Positions 10,693-19,545 are shown, counted from the stretch's first letter. The stretch: 64,000 nucleotides of DNA from Streptomyces sp. NBC_01689 (GCF_036250675.1 NZ_CP109592.1:8990001-9054000); one strand, 5' to 3'. Translations and numbers: made by a program. Notes: generated from the sequence alone by a model not told the origin.

Positions 10693-10737
10693 CTATGACG
10701 GCGGTCATAGTAGCCGGTTCTATGACGGCGGTCATAG
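10693..10737. promoter_or_regulatory. Twin TetR-type operators
   Basis: CTATGACGGCGGTCATAG occurs twice, at 10693-10710 and 10720-10737, 27 bp start to start. Each copy has perfect 7-bp arms around 4 bases. They lie between divergent start codons (10571 leftward, 10781 rightward), as expected for TetR autoregulation and control of the dehydrogenase. Confidence 0.85.
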
Positions 10738-10780
10738 TGTGGTCTCCGGTCGGTTCACGGAACGGTGGCGGAGGTCGGGG

Positions 10781-11380
10781 ATGGCAACGGTGCCCGAACG
10801 GGGGCCGCGGGAGCGGATGGTCTTCAGCGCGGCCCAGCTCATCCGGCGCGAAGGCGTCGCCGCCGCGGGGATGCGGGAGGTCGCCGCGCGAGCCCGGGCG
10901 CCGCGGGGGTCGCTCCAGCACTACTTCCCGGGGGGCAAGGAGCAGCTCGTCAACGAGGCCGTGGGCTGGGCGGGCCGGTACGCCGGCAACCGTGTCGCGC
11001 GCTTCCTCGCAGCGCTGCCCGACCCGACGCCCAGCGGTCTGTTCGCCGGGATGGTCGGCCAGTGGACCGAGGAGTACCGGACCGCCGGCTTCGCGGGCGG
11101 CTGCCCGGTGGCCGCGGCCACGGTGGACCGCGCGGAGTCCGCCGTCTCCACCCGGGAGGCCGCGGCCGACGCGTTCTCGGCCTGGGCCGGCGCGGTGTCA
11201 CGCGCCCTGGTGGACATGGGCGTGCCCGTGGGGCGGGCCGGCGCCCTCGCCACCCTCATGATCAGCGCCTTGGAGGGGGCGATTCTCGTGGCCCGCGCCG
11301 AACGGGACGTACGCGCGCTGACCGTGGTGTCCGAGGAGCTCGGTCCGCTGCTCGACGCGGCGGTGAGCAAGGGGGAGTGA
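10781..11380 (+). CDS. TetR-family transcriptional repressor (LmrA/YxaF-like)
   Basis: 199 aa from ATG 10781, seven bases after GGAGG. The HTH spans about residues 10-58: RMVFSAAQLIRREGVAAAGMREVAARARAPRGSLQHYFPGGKEQL, where 'PRGSLQHYFPGGKEQL' is the recognition-helix end typical of the LmrA/YxaF branch. The C-terminal region (about 85-195) is that branch's ligand domain, including GGCPVAAATVD. Likely binds the two identical palindromes at 10693-10737 and releases them with an unknown small ligand. The last codons and stop lie in a 14-bp tandem repeat. Confidence 0.92.
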   Translation: MATVPERGPRERMVFSAAQLIRREGVAAAGMREVAARARAPRGSLQHYFPGGKEQLVNEAVGWAGRYAGNRVARFLAALPDPTPSGLFAGMVGQWTEEYRTAGFAGGCPVAAATVDRAESAVSTREAAADAFSAWAGAVSRALVDMGVPVGRAGALATLMISALEGAILVARAERDVRALTVVSEELGPLLDAAVSKGE

Positions 11381-11453
11381 CCGAGAGGGAGTGACCGAGT
11401 GGGAGTGACCGAGTGGGAGTGACCAAGGGGGAGTGGCCAAGGGGGAGTTGACC
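11373..11453 (+). repeat. 14-bp tandem repeat across TetR stop codon
   Basis: Units start at 11373, 11387, 11401, 11415, 11429 and 11443, with consensus GGGAGTGACCGAGT; the sixth is incomplete. The first unit holds the stop codon of the TetR gene, so copy-number change would not alter the protein. No terminator hairpin is seen here. Confidence 0.85.
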
Positions 11454-11535
11454 GGACCTGACCGCCCGGCCCCATTGCCCGTGCGTGAACGGGACCGGGG
11501 ACGGCGGCCGGCGGTGAGCGCCGTCGCGAGGGCGG

Positions 11536-12441
11536 TCAGGGGAGGACACCCGCGGTGGTGCCCGCGCTGTGATGCAGACGGGCGGCGTCCTGGCTCGGGG
11601 GAGCACCGAACTGGCGGCGGTATTCCCGGCTGAACTGTGACGGGCTGTCGTACCCGACGCGATGGCCGACCCCGGTGATGTCGTGGGGATGGACGGCCAG
11701 CAGCAGCCGGGCCTCCTGCAGCCTGATCTGCTTCTGGAACCGGATGGGGCTCATCGCGGTCACCGCCTGGAAGTTGCGGTAGAACGCGGAGACGCTCATC
11801 CCCGACAGCTGGGCCACGTCCTCGACCCGGAACGGCTGCGCGTAGTGTTCGCGGATCCAGCGTACGGCCCGCGCGACGTGGCTGAGACTGCTGTCGGCGA
11901 GCCCGAGTTGGCGCACGATGCCGCCCTGCTCGCCGGTGATGAGGCGCCACAGGATCTCGCGCTTGACCATCGGGGCGAGCACCGTACGGTCACGCGGCTC
12001 GTCGAGCAGGCGCAGCAGCCGGACCACCGCGTCGAGCAGCGGGTCCGGGGCGTCGCTGACGGCGATGCCCGGCAGGGCGCCCCCGCCGGAGCGGGGCGCG
12101 TCCGCCGACCCTGCCTGCAGCAGCAGTTCGGCGACGGCGGACGGATCCAGCGTCAGGCCGAACCCCAGTGCCGGACGTTCCGGGGAGGCCCCGACGAACT
12201 GACCGGTGACCGGCAGGTCCACCGACGCGACGAGGTACTGCCCGGCCCGGTACTCGAACATCCGGTCCCCCAGCGCGAGGCGCTTGGCGCCCTGGGCGAT
12301 GACCGCCAGCACCGTGCCGGACATCGAGGGTGCCGGCGGGTCGGACCGCTCGACCTTCGAGATGAGGACACCGTCGATGGCCGTGGTCCAGTCGGGCCGC
12401 ACATGCCGGTCCAGCAGGGTTCGGAGCTCGTCGAGGTACAT
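11536..12441 (-). CDS. AraC-family transcriptional regulator
   Basis: 301 aa from ATG 12441 (MYLDELRTLLDRHV), where family alignment begins; an upstream in-frame ATG at 12498 would add 19 unconserved residues. Residues about 10-190 are the AraC-type N-terminal effector domain (cupin-like, AVIAQGAKRLALG). Residues 195-295 carry two HTH motifs, the second ending in the standard GYDSPSQFSREYRRQFG. Divergent from the monooxygenase-fold gene at 12633, which it probably regulates together with the downstream esterase and stress protein. Confidence 0.9.
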   Translation of the reverse strand: MYLDELRTLLDRHVRPDWTTAIDGVLISKVERSDPPAPSMSGTVLAVIAQGAKRLALGDRMFEYRAGQYLVASVDLPVTGQFVGASPERPALGFGLTLDPSAVAELLLQAGSADAPRSGGGALPGIAVSDAPDPLLDAVVRLLRLLDEPRDRTVLAPMVKREILWRLITGEQGGIVRQLGLADSSLSHVARAVRWIREHYAQPFRVEDVAQLSGMSVSAFYRNFQAVTAMSPIRFQKQIRLQEARLLLAVHPHDITGVGHRVGYDSPSQFSREYRRQFGAPPSQDAARLHHSAGTTAGVLP

Positions 12442-12632
12442 GCCCTCATTGCAGCACACACGAGGCTCGGCCTTCCCGTGTGCGAGAGGATCGTGCAAGT
12501 AGGAGAAGCGATCGTTCTACCATTTCGGCAGCTCAGGGCGATTCAATGGAACCACTGGAATCCCGAGGGGAGGGCACGACCTCCACCTGAGGACAACAGC
12601 CCGTCATCCATCGTCCATGAGAGAAGGCAGTC

Positions 12633-12950
12633 ATGAACGCCCCCTACGGATTCAGCGCCACCCTGACCGCGAAGCCGGGAACGGGTGGGGAGCTGACCGA
12701 CCTCCTGCTGACCGGCCTGAGTGACGGCAACCCCGGCGCGAGCGAGTACTGCGTCGTCTACCTCGTCTGTCGTTCCGCGTCCGACCCCGATGTCGTCCAT
12801 GTCACGGAGGGCTGGACCAGCGAGGAGGACCACCACCGGATCTTCGCGGGCGAGGCGGCGCAGGCCATCGTGCGCCGGATCGAGGGGATGCTGGCCCAGG
12901 AGCCCGAGTACACCGACCACGTACCGGTCCGTGGCAAGGCCGCCTTCTGA
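12633..12950 (+). CDS. Antibiotic biosynthesis monooxygenase (ABM) fold protein
   Basis: 105 aa. A single ferredoxin-like ABM/quinol monooxygenase domain: N-terminal FSATLTAKPGTGGELTDLLL, central CVVYLVCRSASDPDVVHVTEGWTSEEDHHRIF, with the usual E-x-W in the third strand. GAGAAGG lies upstream of the ATG. Family members act without cofactor on quinols or serve as small detoxification enzymes; the substrate here is unknown. First gene of a rightward group, divergent from AraC. Confidence 0.85.
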   Translation: MNAPYGFSATLTAKPGTGGELTDLLLTGLSDGNPGASEYCVVYLVCRSASDPDVVHVTEGWTSEEDHHRIFAGEAAQAIVRRIEGMLAQEPEYTDHVPVRGKAAF

Positions 12951-13050
12951 GATCCCACCGCGCGGTACCGGGCCCGGCCCCCGCGGGCACCGGCCCGGCG
13001 CCCGGCCCCCTTTCACGAACCTCCGGTACACCCTGACGAAAGGCCCTCCT

Positions 13051-14040
13051 GTGACCTCCGTACGACCGGCTCTGGACCCCGAACTGCGGGCACTGCTCGC
13101 CGACATGCCGCTCATGACCCACCTCGACGACGAACTGCTCGCCCAGCTACGGCAGTTGCCGTCGGCGCCGGTCGAAGCCCTCCTCGAAGGACGCCGGATC
13201 GACCATCGCGAGATCACCGTGGACGGAGAGGGCGGTGCACGGATCACCCTGTCGGTCTTCAGCCCGTCCGGTGCCGACGCTGCCGCCGGTGCGGCCCGTG
13301 ACCGGCCGGCCGCGGGGGCGCCCTGTGTCCTGTGGATGCACGGCGGCGGGATGGTCATGGGAGACCGCTTCTCACAGATCGACATACCGCTGGAGTGGCT
13401 CGACCGGTTCGGCGCCGTCGTCGTCTCCGTGGAGTACCGGCTGGCACCCGAAGCCGGCGGCACGACGCCGGTCGGCGACTGCTACCGGAGCCTCCTGTGG
13501 GTCGAGGAGCACGCCGAGGAACTGGGCGTCGACCGCTCCCGCATCGTGGTGGCGGGCGTCAGTGCCGGAGGCGGACTCGCGGCGGGCGTCACACTGATGG
13601 CACGCGACCGGGGCGTCCCGGCGGTCGCCGCCCAGATGCTCGTCTGTCCCATGCTCGACCATCGCAACGACACCGCGTCGAGTCACCAGTACTCTGGTGG
13701 CCCCGGTGTCTGGACGCGTGAGATGAACGAGTTCGGCTGGCGCTCGCTCCTCGGCGGACTCCCCGGCGCGGAGGTCCCGGGCCATGTCTCACCCGCGGTG
13801 GCCGAGGACCTGTCCGGGCTCCCGACCACCTACGTCGACGCCGGTTCGGCCGAGGTGTTCCGCGACGAGGTCGTCACCTACGCGACCCGGATCTGGGAGT
13901 CCGGCGGCCAGGCGGAGCTGCACGTCTGGGCGGGCGGCTGCCACGGGTTCGACGCGCTGTCTCCGCGGGCGCACGTCTCGGCCGAAGCGCGCCGGACACG
14001 CGACGGCTGGCTGGCCCGGGTCCTGTCGCCGGTCGAGTGA
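13051..14040 (+). CDS. Alpha/beta hydrolase, HSL-type esterase
   Basis: 329 aa from GTG 13051, seven bases after GAAAGG. Hormone-sensitive-lipase family: oxyanion motif His97-Gly-Gly-Gly100 (MHGGGMVMG), nucleophile Ser171 in GVSAGG, acid Asp272 (FRDEVVTYA) and base His298 (CHGFD). All catalytic elements are present. It hydrolyses short esters in the cytoplasm; an N-terminal helical cap (residues 1-60) fits the family. It lies 100 bases after the ABM gene in the same direction. Confidence 0.93.
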   Translation: MTSVRPALDPELRALLADMPLMTHLDDELLAQLRQLPSAPVEALLEGRRIDHREITVDGEGGARITLSVFSPSGADAAAGAARDRPAAGAPCVLWMHGGGMVMGDRFSQIDIPLEWLDRFGAVVVSVEYRLAPEAGGTTPVGDCYRSLLWVEEHAEELGVDRSRIVVAGVSAGGGLAAGVTLMARDRGVPAVAAQMLVCPMLDHRNDTASSHQYSGGPGVWTREMNEFGWRSLLGGLPGAEVPGHVSPAVAEDLSGLPTTYVDAGSAEVFRDEVVTYATRIWESGGQAELHVWAGGCHGFDALSPRAHVSAEARRTRDGWLARVLSPVE

Positions 14041-14171
14041 AGCGCACCGACGGCGGCCAGGACGGTGTCGGGGTGCCGCCCGGCACCGGGGGACCGGCAG
14101 CGGACCACCACGGGCGACGGAACACCTCTCGGGTGAATCGGGAAGGCTCGCGGCGTGCCGGACGTTGATCT

Positions 14172-14199
14172 CTGTGACACCGGTGCTCCGGCGTCACAG
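14172..14199. terminator. Hairpin between esterase and stress-protein genes
   Basis: CTGTGACACCGG and CCGGCGTCACAG pair over 12 bp with one mismatch around a 4-base loop, 130 bases after the esterase stop and 49 before the next ATG. Could be a terminator or, given its position, an operator or leader structure for the stress gene. Confidence 0.5.
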
Positions 14200-14247
14200 A
14201 TCACAGCGAAGATCGTCCGTATCTTCCAGAACGGGAAAGAAGATCCC

Positions 14248-14679
14248 ATGTTCCAGCGCATCCTGGTCGCCGTCGATCCCAGCCCCACCCGGCTCTCCGC
14301 CGTACGCCTGGCCGGTGACCTGGCCCGGCTGACGGACGCCCAGGTCCGGGTCGTGCACGTCGCGGCCTCCGCGGCGACCCTCGCGGCCGTCGTCCCGCTC
14401 GAGGACGACGCCCAGGCGAAGGCGATCGTCGACGAGTCCCTGGCCGCCCTGCGCGACAAGGGGGTCAAGGCGGACGCCGCTCTCGTCCACGCACTGACCA
14501 CCCAGATCGCCACCGCCATCTCCGAGGCGGCGGAGGAGTTCGCCGCCGACCTCATCGTGCTGAACCCCCATCACCGCGGATCCGTCGAAGCCCTCTTCAA
14601 CCCCCGCGTCAGCGACGCCGTCGCGCACGCGAGCCGGACCGCCGTGCTGCTCGCCCCGGAGGACGGCACCGAGGCCTGA
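14248..14679 (+). CDS. Universal stress protein family (UspA-like)
   Basis: 143 aa. Begins MFQRILVAVDPSPTRLSAVRLAGDLA, the standard strand-loop-helix start of UspA, and ends with the final strand TAVLLAP. The usual ATP-binding G-2x-G-9x-G(S/T) motif is degenerate (NPHHRGSVEALFNPRVSDAV), so it may not bind ATP. Single domain, whereas many Streptomyces stress proteins have two. Its 5' leader contains the 14172-14199 hairpin and a strong terminator follows, so it is probably a separate transcript. Confidence 0.9.
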   Translation: MFQRILVAVDPSPTRLSAVRLAGDLARLTDAQVRVVHVAASAATLAAVVPLEDDAQAKAIVDESLAALRDKGVKADAALVHALTTQIATAISEAAEEFAADLIVLNPHHRGSVEALFNPRVSDAVAHASRTAVLLAPEDGTEA

Positions 14680-14738
14680 TCCCCCCGCGGGTCATGCCGC
14701 GCCGCCGACGCGGGCGGCGGACGCCGGTCACGGGACAA

Positions 14739-14772
14739 CGGGCCGTCCCGGAGCGATCTCCGGGACGGCCCG
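14739..14772 (+). terminator. Strong terminator after universal stress gene
   Basis: Perfect 15-bp stem CGGGCCGTCCCGGAG / CTCCGGGACGGCCCG with a CGAT loop, 60 bases after the stop. There is no T-run, as is common in Streptomyces. Confidence 0.85.
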
Positions 14773-14969
14773 ACGTGGTGCACCGGCGGGGTGCGCGGGT
14801 GGCGAGCGTGCGAGGCGAGCGGACGAGGCGTCGCTCAGGTACCGGCCGGTCGCCGGCCCGGTCCGTCCGGCGGGCGTCCGGCTCCGTGCACGGGCCCGGA
14901 TCTGGGAAGCTCCCGACCGCCTCAGGCACCCGGGCCGCGGGCGGCCCAGCCGCCTGTTAGCGTGCGCGG

Positions 14970-15509
14970 ATGGATGATCTGGGACCCGTGACGTGGCCGC
15001 CCGAACCGATCAGGACCGAGAGGCTCGTGCTGCGAGGGTCCGAGCCCCGGGACCGCCCGCCGTTCGTCGAACTCCTCGCCTCGCCGGAGGTGCACACCTT
15101 CCTCGGCGGCCCTCCACCGCGGGCCGAGGTCGAGCGGCGGACGGCCGAGGTGCCCGAGCGGTGGCCCGGGAGCTTCGTCGTCGAACTCGACGGTGCGATG
15201 ATCGGCCAGATCCTGCTCAGGAGGGCGACGGGGCACCGGCGCCCGGCTGCCGCGGGCAGGGCCGACCTCGGTTATCTGTTCCTGCCGAAGGCGTGGGGAC
15301 GCGGGTACGCGGCCGAGGCGTGCAGGGCGGCACTGGACTGGTTCGCCCGTGCGCTTCCCGCCCAGCCGGTGGTGCTCACCACCCAGACCGCCAACATCGG
15401 CTCGATGCGGCTGGCCGCGAGGCTTGGGTTCACCGAGGTGGAACGGTTCGAGGCCTGGGGCGCCGAGCAGTGGCTCGGCATGCGGTCCCCGGTCGCGCCG
15501 TCCGGCTGA
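14970..15509 (+). CDS. GNAT-family N-acetyltransferase (RimJ/RimL type)
   Basis: 179 aa. Starts with the RimJ/RimL-like TERLVLRGSEPRD, has the acetyl-CoA loop LPKAWGRGYAAEA (about 110-122) and ends in the family pattern TANIGSMRLAARLGFTEVERFEAWG. Acetylates an amine on a small molecule or protein; substrate unknown. Free-standing, after the terminator of the stress gene. Confidence 0.88.
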   Translation: MDDLGPVTWPPEPIRTERLVLRGSEPRDRPPFVELLASPEVHTFLGGPPPRAEVERRTAEVPERWPGSFVVELDGAMIGQILLRRATGHRRPAAAGRADLGYLFLPKAWGRGYAAEACRAALDWFARALPAQPVVLTTQTANIGSMRLAARLGFTEVERFEAWGAEQWLGMRSPVAPSG

Positions 15510-15676
15510 GCCGCGACGGAACCGGCGGCGGACCGGCGGGGAGCGCTCGTTCGGCAAACGGGCTGCCCGGATCTCCGCACGTCGCGTCCGCACCGCCCTG
15601 AACAGGAAGAACGGCGCGATCAGGTGAGGTCGCGCCGACTCGGGGCACAAGATGCGGCAACCGACGGGAGGTTGTC

Positions 15677-16891
15677 GTGAAGGATGGAGATCTGGAACTT
15701 GGCGAGCTGCTCGCCGCGGCGGAAGCGGCCCCGCCCGGCGAGTCCGTCGACGTGGTGGCGCACGACCTGCGGAAGCGGCTCGGCGCCGAACGGGTGTCCT
15801 TTCTGTTCGTGGACCTCATCGGCCGACGGCTGGTACGTCTCGTCGCGACCGGCGGTGAAGCCGCCGACGACGGCGGCCCGATCGACCTGCGGGGCAGCGT
15901 CTACGACGGGGTCCTGCGGAGCCAGCGTCAGCACGTGGAGCCGGACGGCCGGGGCGCGCAGCGCGTGATCACTCCGGTGAGCAACCGAGGTGACCGCATC
16001 GGTGTGCTGGAGGTGACCCTGCCGGGCGCCGACGAGACCGTGCTGCGACAGGTCCGCGACGCGGCACACGCGCTCGCGTACATCATCGTCACGGACGGCC
16101 GCTTCACCGACCTCTACCACCTGGGCCGCCGCACCACCGAGACCAGCCTGGCGGCGGAGATCCAGCATCAGCTGCTGCCTTCGGCCCCCTGCTGCGAGGC
16201 GGCCCAGTTCACCCTGGCCGCCGGGCTGGTCCCGGCCGACGACATCGGTGGCGACACCTACGACTACACGCTCGACCGCGACACCTTGCACCTGTCGATC
16301 ACCGACGCCATGGGCCACGACACGGACTCCGCCCTGCTGGCCACCTTGCTGGTCGGCGCGTTGCGGCGGGCCCGGCGCAGCGGCTGCGACGCCCTGGAGC
16401 AGGCCAGACATGCCCACGAGGCCCTGTTGAGCCACAGTCGTGGCCTGGCCACCGGACAACTGCTCTGCGTCGACCTCGAAACCGGGCTGGCCGAACTGGT
16501 CAACGCGGGCCACCCCCGGCCGCTGCGGCTGCGCGACGGCGTCGTCGAAGAGGTCAAACTCCTCGTCAATCTGCCCTTCGGCGTCGCCGCGCCCACCGAC
16601 TACCGTGTGCAGGAGATGCAGTTGCTCCCCGGGGACCGTCTGGTGCTGGTCACCGACGGGATGCAGGAGCGGGGTGCCTCGGCTGTCGACCTGGCTTCGG
16701 TCGTCCGGGACACGCGCGCGCTGCACCCGCGGGAAGCCGTCCGGAGCCTCACCGGGGCGGTGCTGGAAGCCTGTCAGGACAGTCTCAAGGACGACGCGAC
16801 GGTCCTGATACTGGACTGGTTCGGCCGTCGCACCGAGGCGGACGGTCTCGGGTCCGAGCTGCTGCCAGGAGGCGCGGCCCGTCCCCGGTGA
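15677..16891 (+). CDS. SpoIIE-type PP2C serine phosphatase with N-terminal GAF-like domain
   Basis: 404 aa from GTG 15677 after GGGAGG. Residues about 10-135 form a GAF-like sensor (VDVVAHDLRKRLGAERVSFLFVDL). Residues 150-390 are the PP2C domain with metal-binding Asp in DIGGDTYDY, DAMGHD, LVTDGMQE and LKDDATVLIL. Such proteins dephosphorylate anti-anti-sigma factors (SpoIIAA/RsbV type) in partner-switching control of sigma factors. An RsbW-like kinase at 19090-19545 is nearby, but no antagonist gene was seen, so the partner is open. Confidence 0.93.
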   Translation: MKDGDLELGELLAAAEAAPPGESVDVVAHDLRKRLGAERVSFLFVDLIGRRLVRLVATGGEAADDGGPIDLRGSVYDGVLRSQRQHVEPDGRGAQRVITPVSNRGDRIGVLEVTLPGADETVLRQVRDAAHALAYIIVTDGRFTDLYHLGRRTTETSLAAEIQHQLLPSAPCCEAAQFTLAAGLVPADDIGGDTYDYTLDRDTLHLSITDAMGHDTDSALLATLLVGALRRARRSGCDALEQARHAHEALLSHSRGLATGQLLCVDLETGLAELVNAGHPRPLRLRDGVVEEVKLLVNLPFGVAAPTDYRVQEMQLLPGDRLVLVTDGMQERGASAVDLASVVRDTRALHPREAVRSLTGAVLEACQDSLKDDATVLILDWFGRRTEADGLGSELLPGGAARPR

Positions 16892-16994
16892 CCGACGCGG
16901 CGCACTTCCCCTCGCGTCGGTGGCGCGGACGGTGTGCGGTACGGGCACCCCGTGACGCGGACGACCCGCTGGTCCCGAAGTCCCCTGTCCCCGC

Positions 16995-17750
16995 TCACAC
17001 CTGACGTACCGTCACGCCTTGTGCGGTCAGGGCGTCGATCTGGTCCTCGGGGGCGTCCTGGTCGGTGACGACCGCGTGCAGGGTCGAGGCCGGCGCGACG
17101 TGGGCCAGGGCGGTGCGGGACAGTTTCGATCCCTCGGTCACGGCGATGACACGCCGTGCGGAGGCCATCGCGGCACGCTTGACGGCGGCGTCGTCCAGGT
17201 CGTAGGCGGTCAGGCCGTCCTCGGCGGTCAGCCCGCAGCATCCGATGACGGCGGTGTCGAAGCGGAGGGCCGACAGTGACGCCTCCGTCAGCGGGCCGGT
17301 GAGCGCCAGCTCTCCCTGCCGCGGCCTGCCGCCCGGCACGAGCAGGGTCAACTGGGGGCCGTCCGTCAGCGCGTTGACCGCGTGCAACGACAGGGGCATC
17401 ACCGTGAGCCGCCGGTCCTTGAGGGCGCGGGCCACCTCCAGGCAGGTCGTACCGCTGTCGACCACCACGGACTCGCCGTCCGCGATCAGCCGGGCGGCCT
17501 CGGTGGCGATCCGCCGCTTGGCCTCCAGTCCGTCCTGGGAGCGGAGCGCGAACGGCGGTTCGTCGCCGCGCAGCAGCAGACTGCGCGCACCGCCGCGGTA
17601 GCGCTCCAGCACGCCCTGTGCTGCCAGGACCTCCAGGTCGCGACGGATCGTCATCTCCGATGCGCCGGTCAGCTCGGCCAGTTCCGCGACGCCCGCTCGA
17701 CCCGCCTCACGCACGGCCTCGGTGATCTGCCTCAGTCGGTCAGTAGCCAT
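16995..17750 (-). CDS. DeoR-family transcriptional repressor
   Basis: 251 aa from ATG 17750. N-terminal DeoR winged helix (residues 5-60: LRQITEAVREAGRAGVAELAELTGASEMTIRRDLEVLAAQGVLERYRGGA) and a DeoRC sensor domain from about 75 with DSGTTCLEVARALKDRRLTV and the sugar-phosphate site motif IGCCGLTAEDGLT. Ligands in this family are phosphorylated sugars or nucleoside derivatives. Divergent from an MFS transporter across an AT-richer gap with two inverted repeats, so it likely represses the transporter. Confidence 0.93.
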   Translation of the reverse strand: MATDRLRQITEAVREAGRAGVAELAELTGASEMTIRRDLEVLAAQGVLERYRGGARSLLLRGDEPPFALRSQDGLEAKRRIATEAARLIADGESVVVDSGTTCLEVARALKDRRLTVMPLSLHAVNALTDGPQLTLLVPGGRPRQGELALTGPLTEASLSALRFDTAVIGCCGLTAEDGLTAYDLDDAAVKRAAMASARRVIAVTEGSKLSRTALAHVAPASTLHAVVTDQDAPEDQIDALTAQGVTVRQV

Positions 17751-17759
17751 GGTGACATT

Positions 17760-17794
17760 GAACATTTTGAATGTTCGAAAAGCAAGCTTTCGAA
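17760..17794. promoter_or_regulatory. Overlapping inverted repeats, candidate DeoR operators
   Basis: GAACAT-N5-ATGTTC (17760-17776) and TTCGAAA-N7-TTTCGAA (17774-17794) are perfect and share three bases. They lie in the 72-base gap between the divergent DeoR and MFS starts, in unusually AT-rich sequence. Confidence 0.7.
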
Positions 17795-17822
17795 AGTTAG
17801 AACTGTTCGTTATGTTTGAATC

Positions 17823-19010
17823 ATGGAAAGACAACTGCGGGCCGCCCGGCTGGCCACCGTCGCCTACTTCGTCCTCAACGGCTTCCTCCTGGGCATGTGG
17901 ATCGTGCACATCCCCAGCGTCGAACAGCGTGTCGGCATCGGCCACGCCACCCTGGGGTGGCTCCTGCTGCTGCTCGGCGCGGGAGCCTTCGCGGGCATGC
18001 AGGCCGTCGGACCACTGGCCGACCGGTTCGGGGCCCGTAAGGTCGTGCCGCTCAGCGCGGCCCTGTGCAGCGCCATGGTCGCCCTGCCGGGCCTCGCGGG
18101 GAACGTCTGGTCCCTCGGCGCCGCGCTGCTGGCGCTCGGCGTCGGCAACGGCTGTCTCGACGTGAGCATGAACGCCCACGCCGTCCAGGTGGAGCATGCG
18201 TACGGACGCCCGGTCATGTCCGCCTTCCACGCCACCTTCTCCGTCGGCGGGGTCCTCGCGGCGCTGCTCGGCGCCCGCACGCTCAGCTGGGGCTGGAGCC
18301 CCGCCGCCACGCTCCTCACGGTCGCGGCCCTGGGCCTGGTGGTCTCCGCGCTCGCCGCCCCGGCACTGCTCCCGTCCGGCCGCGAGCCGGCCGCGGGGTC
18401 CGCGCAGGCCGCCCCGAGCCCGGGGCGCCGGACTCCCCGGCACATCTGGATGCTGGCGGCGCTGGCACTGATGATCATGCTGTGCGAAGGCGTGGCGAAC
18501 GACTGGAGCACGCTCCACCTCCGCCGGGTCCTCGACGCGCCCCCGGCCACCGCCGCCCTCGCGTACGGCGCCTTCGCCACCGCGATGACGGTCGGACGTC
18601 TGCTCGCCGACCGGGTCGCCGGGCGCTTCGGCCCCGTCGCCGTCCTGCGGTACGGAGCGTCCGCCGCGGCCGTCGGGCTCACCGCGGCCGCGCTCTCCGA
18701 CCGGGTCCCGGTGGCACTCGTCGGCTGGGCCGTGTTCGGGGTCGGGCTGTCGGGCTGCGTGCCCCAGCTCTTCAGCGCGGCGGGCCACGCGGACCGGGAC
18801 GCCGCCGGAGCGAACGTGTCGCGGGTCGCGGGCCTCGGTTACCTCGGCATGCTCGCCGGTCCCGCCGTCATCGGACCGCTGGCCGGGCTCGTCCCGCTGA
18901 ACGTCACCTTCTTCCTCCCGGTGGCCTTCTGCGCGGTCGCGGCCTGCACGGCGGGCATCCTGCGTCCGCGCCCCGGAGCGTCCGCGCTCGTCGAAGCCGA
19001 CGCGATGTGA
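17823..19010 (+). CDS. Major facilitator superfamily transporter
   Basis: 395 aa with twelve predicted membrane segments. The loop 2-3 signature appears as GPLADRFGARKVVPLS (about 60-75), and the N-half has the YbjJ/FucP-like GNGCLDVSMNAHAVQVE segment. A central hydrophilic loop (about 180-205) separates the halves. Resembles small MFS sugar or drug permeases. Divergent from and probably controlled by the adjacent DeoR repressor, which favours a sugar-type or nucleoside-type substrate, or its export. Confidence 0.9.
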   Translation: MERQLRAARLATVAYFVLNGFLLGMWIVHIPSVEQRVGIGHATLGWLLLLLGAGAFAGMQAVGPLADRFGARKVVPLSAALCSAMVALPGLAGNVWSLGAALLALGVGNGCLDVSMNAHAVQVEHAYGRPVMSAFHATFSVGGVLAALLGARTLSWGWSPAATLLTVAALGLVVSALAAPALLPSGREPAAGSAQAAPSPGRRTPRHIWMLAALALMIMLCEGVANDWSTLHLRRVLDAPPATAALAYGAFATAMTVGRLLADRVAGRFGPVAVLRYGASAAAVGLTAAALSDRVPVALVGWAVFGVGLSGCVPQLFSAAGHADRDAAGANVSRVAGLGYLGMLAGPAVIGPLAGLVPLNVTFFLPVAFCAVAACTAGILRPRPGASALVEADAM

Positions 19011-19089
19011 GGTGACCGGACCACCGGGCGCTGCGCGTCGGCCTCCCGGGCCGGCGACGCGGTCGGGCGCGGCGCCGTCCGACGGCCGG

Positions 19090-19545
19090 TCACGGGCGCT
19101 GCGGGCCGAGCGGGACCTCGGCGGTGATGCGCTTGCCGACGGGCGTCTGTTCCATGGTGACGGTGTGGGCGAGGGCCGCGACGATCTCCAGGCCGTGCTG
19201 ACCGACCCGGGACGCGTCCGGAGCCTTCGCGGCGGGCAGGACGGGATCGCTGTCCCAGAGCTCCACCCGCAGGAAGGGACCGGCGATGCGCAGGTGCAGC
19301 AGAGCCGGTCCGGGAGCGTACTTGCGTGCGTTGGTGACGAGTTCGCTGACGATGAGCTGCACGATCTGCACCGTGTCCGCCGCCACCGGTATCCCGCACT
19401 CGTCCCCCGCCTTCGCGAGGAACGCGGCCGCGACATGCCGGGCCTCGGCGATCCGGGAGCCGTCGCCGTCCAACGCGAGGGAGGTCTCCAACTCCGGGGC
19501 GGCGCAGGGCCGTCCCTCGCCGGAGCCCCCGGATGATTCGTCCAT
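19090..19545 (-). CDS. RsbW-like anti-sigma serine kinase (HATPase_c)
   Basis: 151 aa. Bergerat-fold ATPase: N-box VSELVTNARKYAPG (Glu and Asn present), G1 box VELWDSDP with Asp, and G2 region GQHGLEIV. Stand-alone proteins of this kind in Streptomyces phosphorylate anti-anti-sigma factors or hold sigma-B-like factors. The short acidic N-terminus (GGSGEGR) is variable. Convergent with the MFS gene, and the nearest functional relative is the PP2C phosphatase at 15677. Confidence 0.9.
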   Translation of the reverse strand: MDESSGGSGEGRPCAAPELETSLALDGDGSRIAEARHVAAAFLAKAGDECGIPVAADTVQIVQLIVSELVTNARKYAPGPALLHLRIAGPFLRVELWDSDPVLPAAKAPDASRVGQHGLEIVAALAHTVTMEQTPVGKRITAEVPLGPQRP

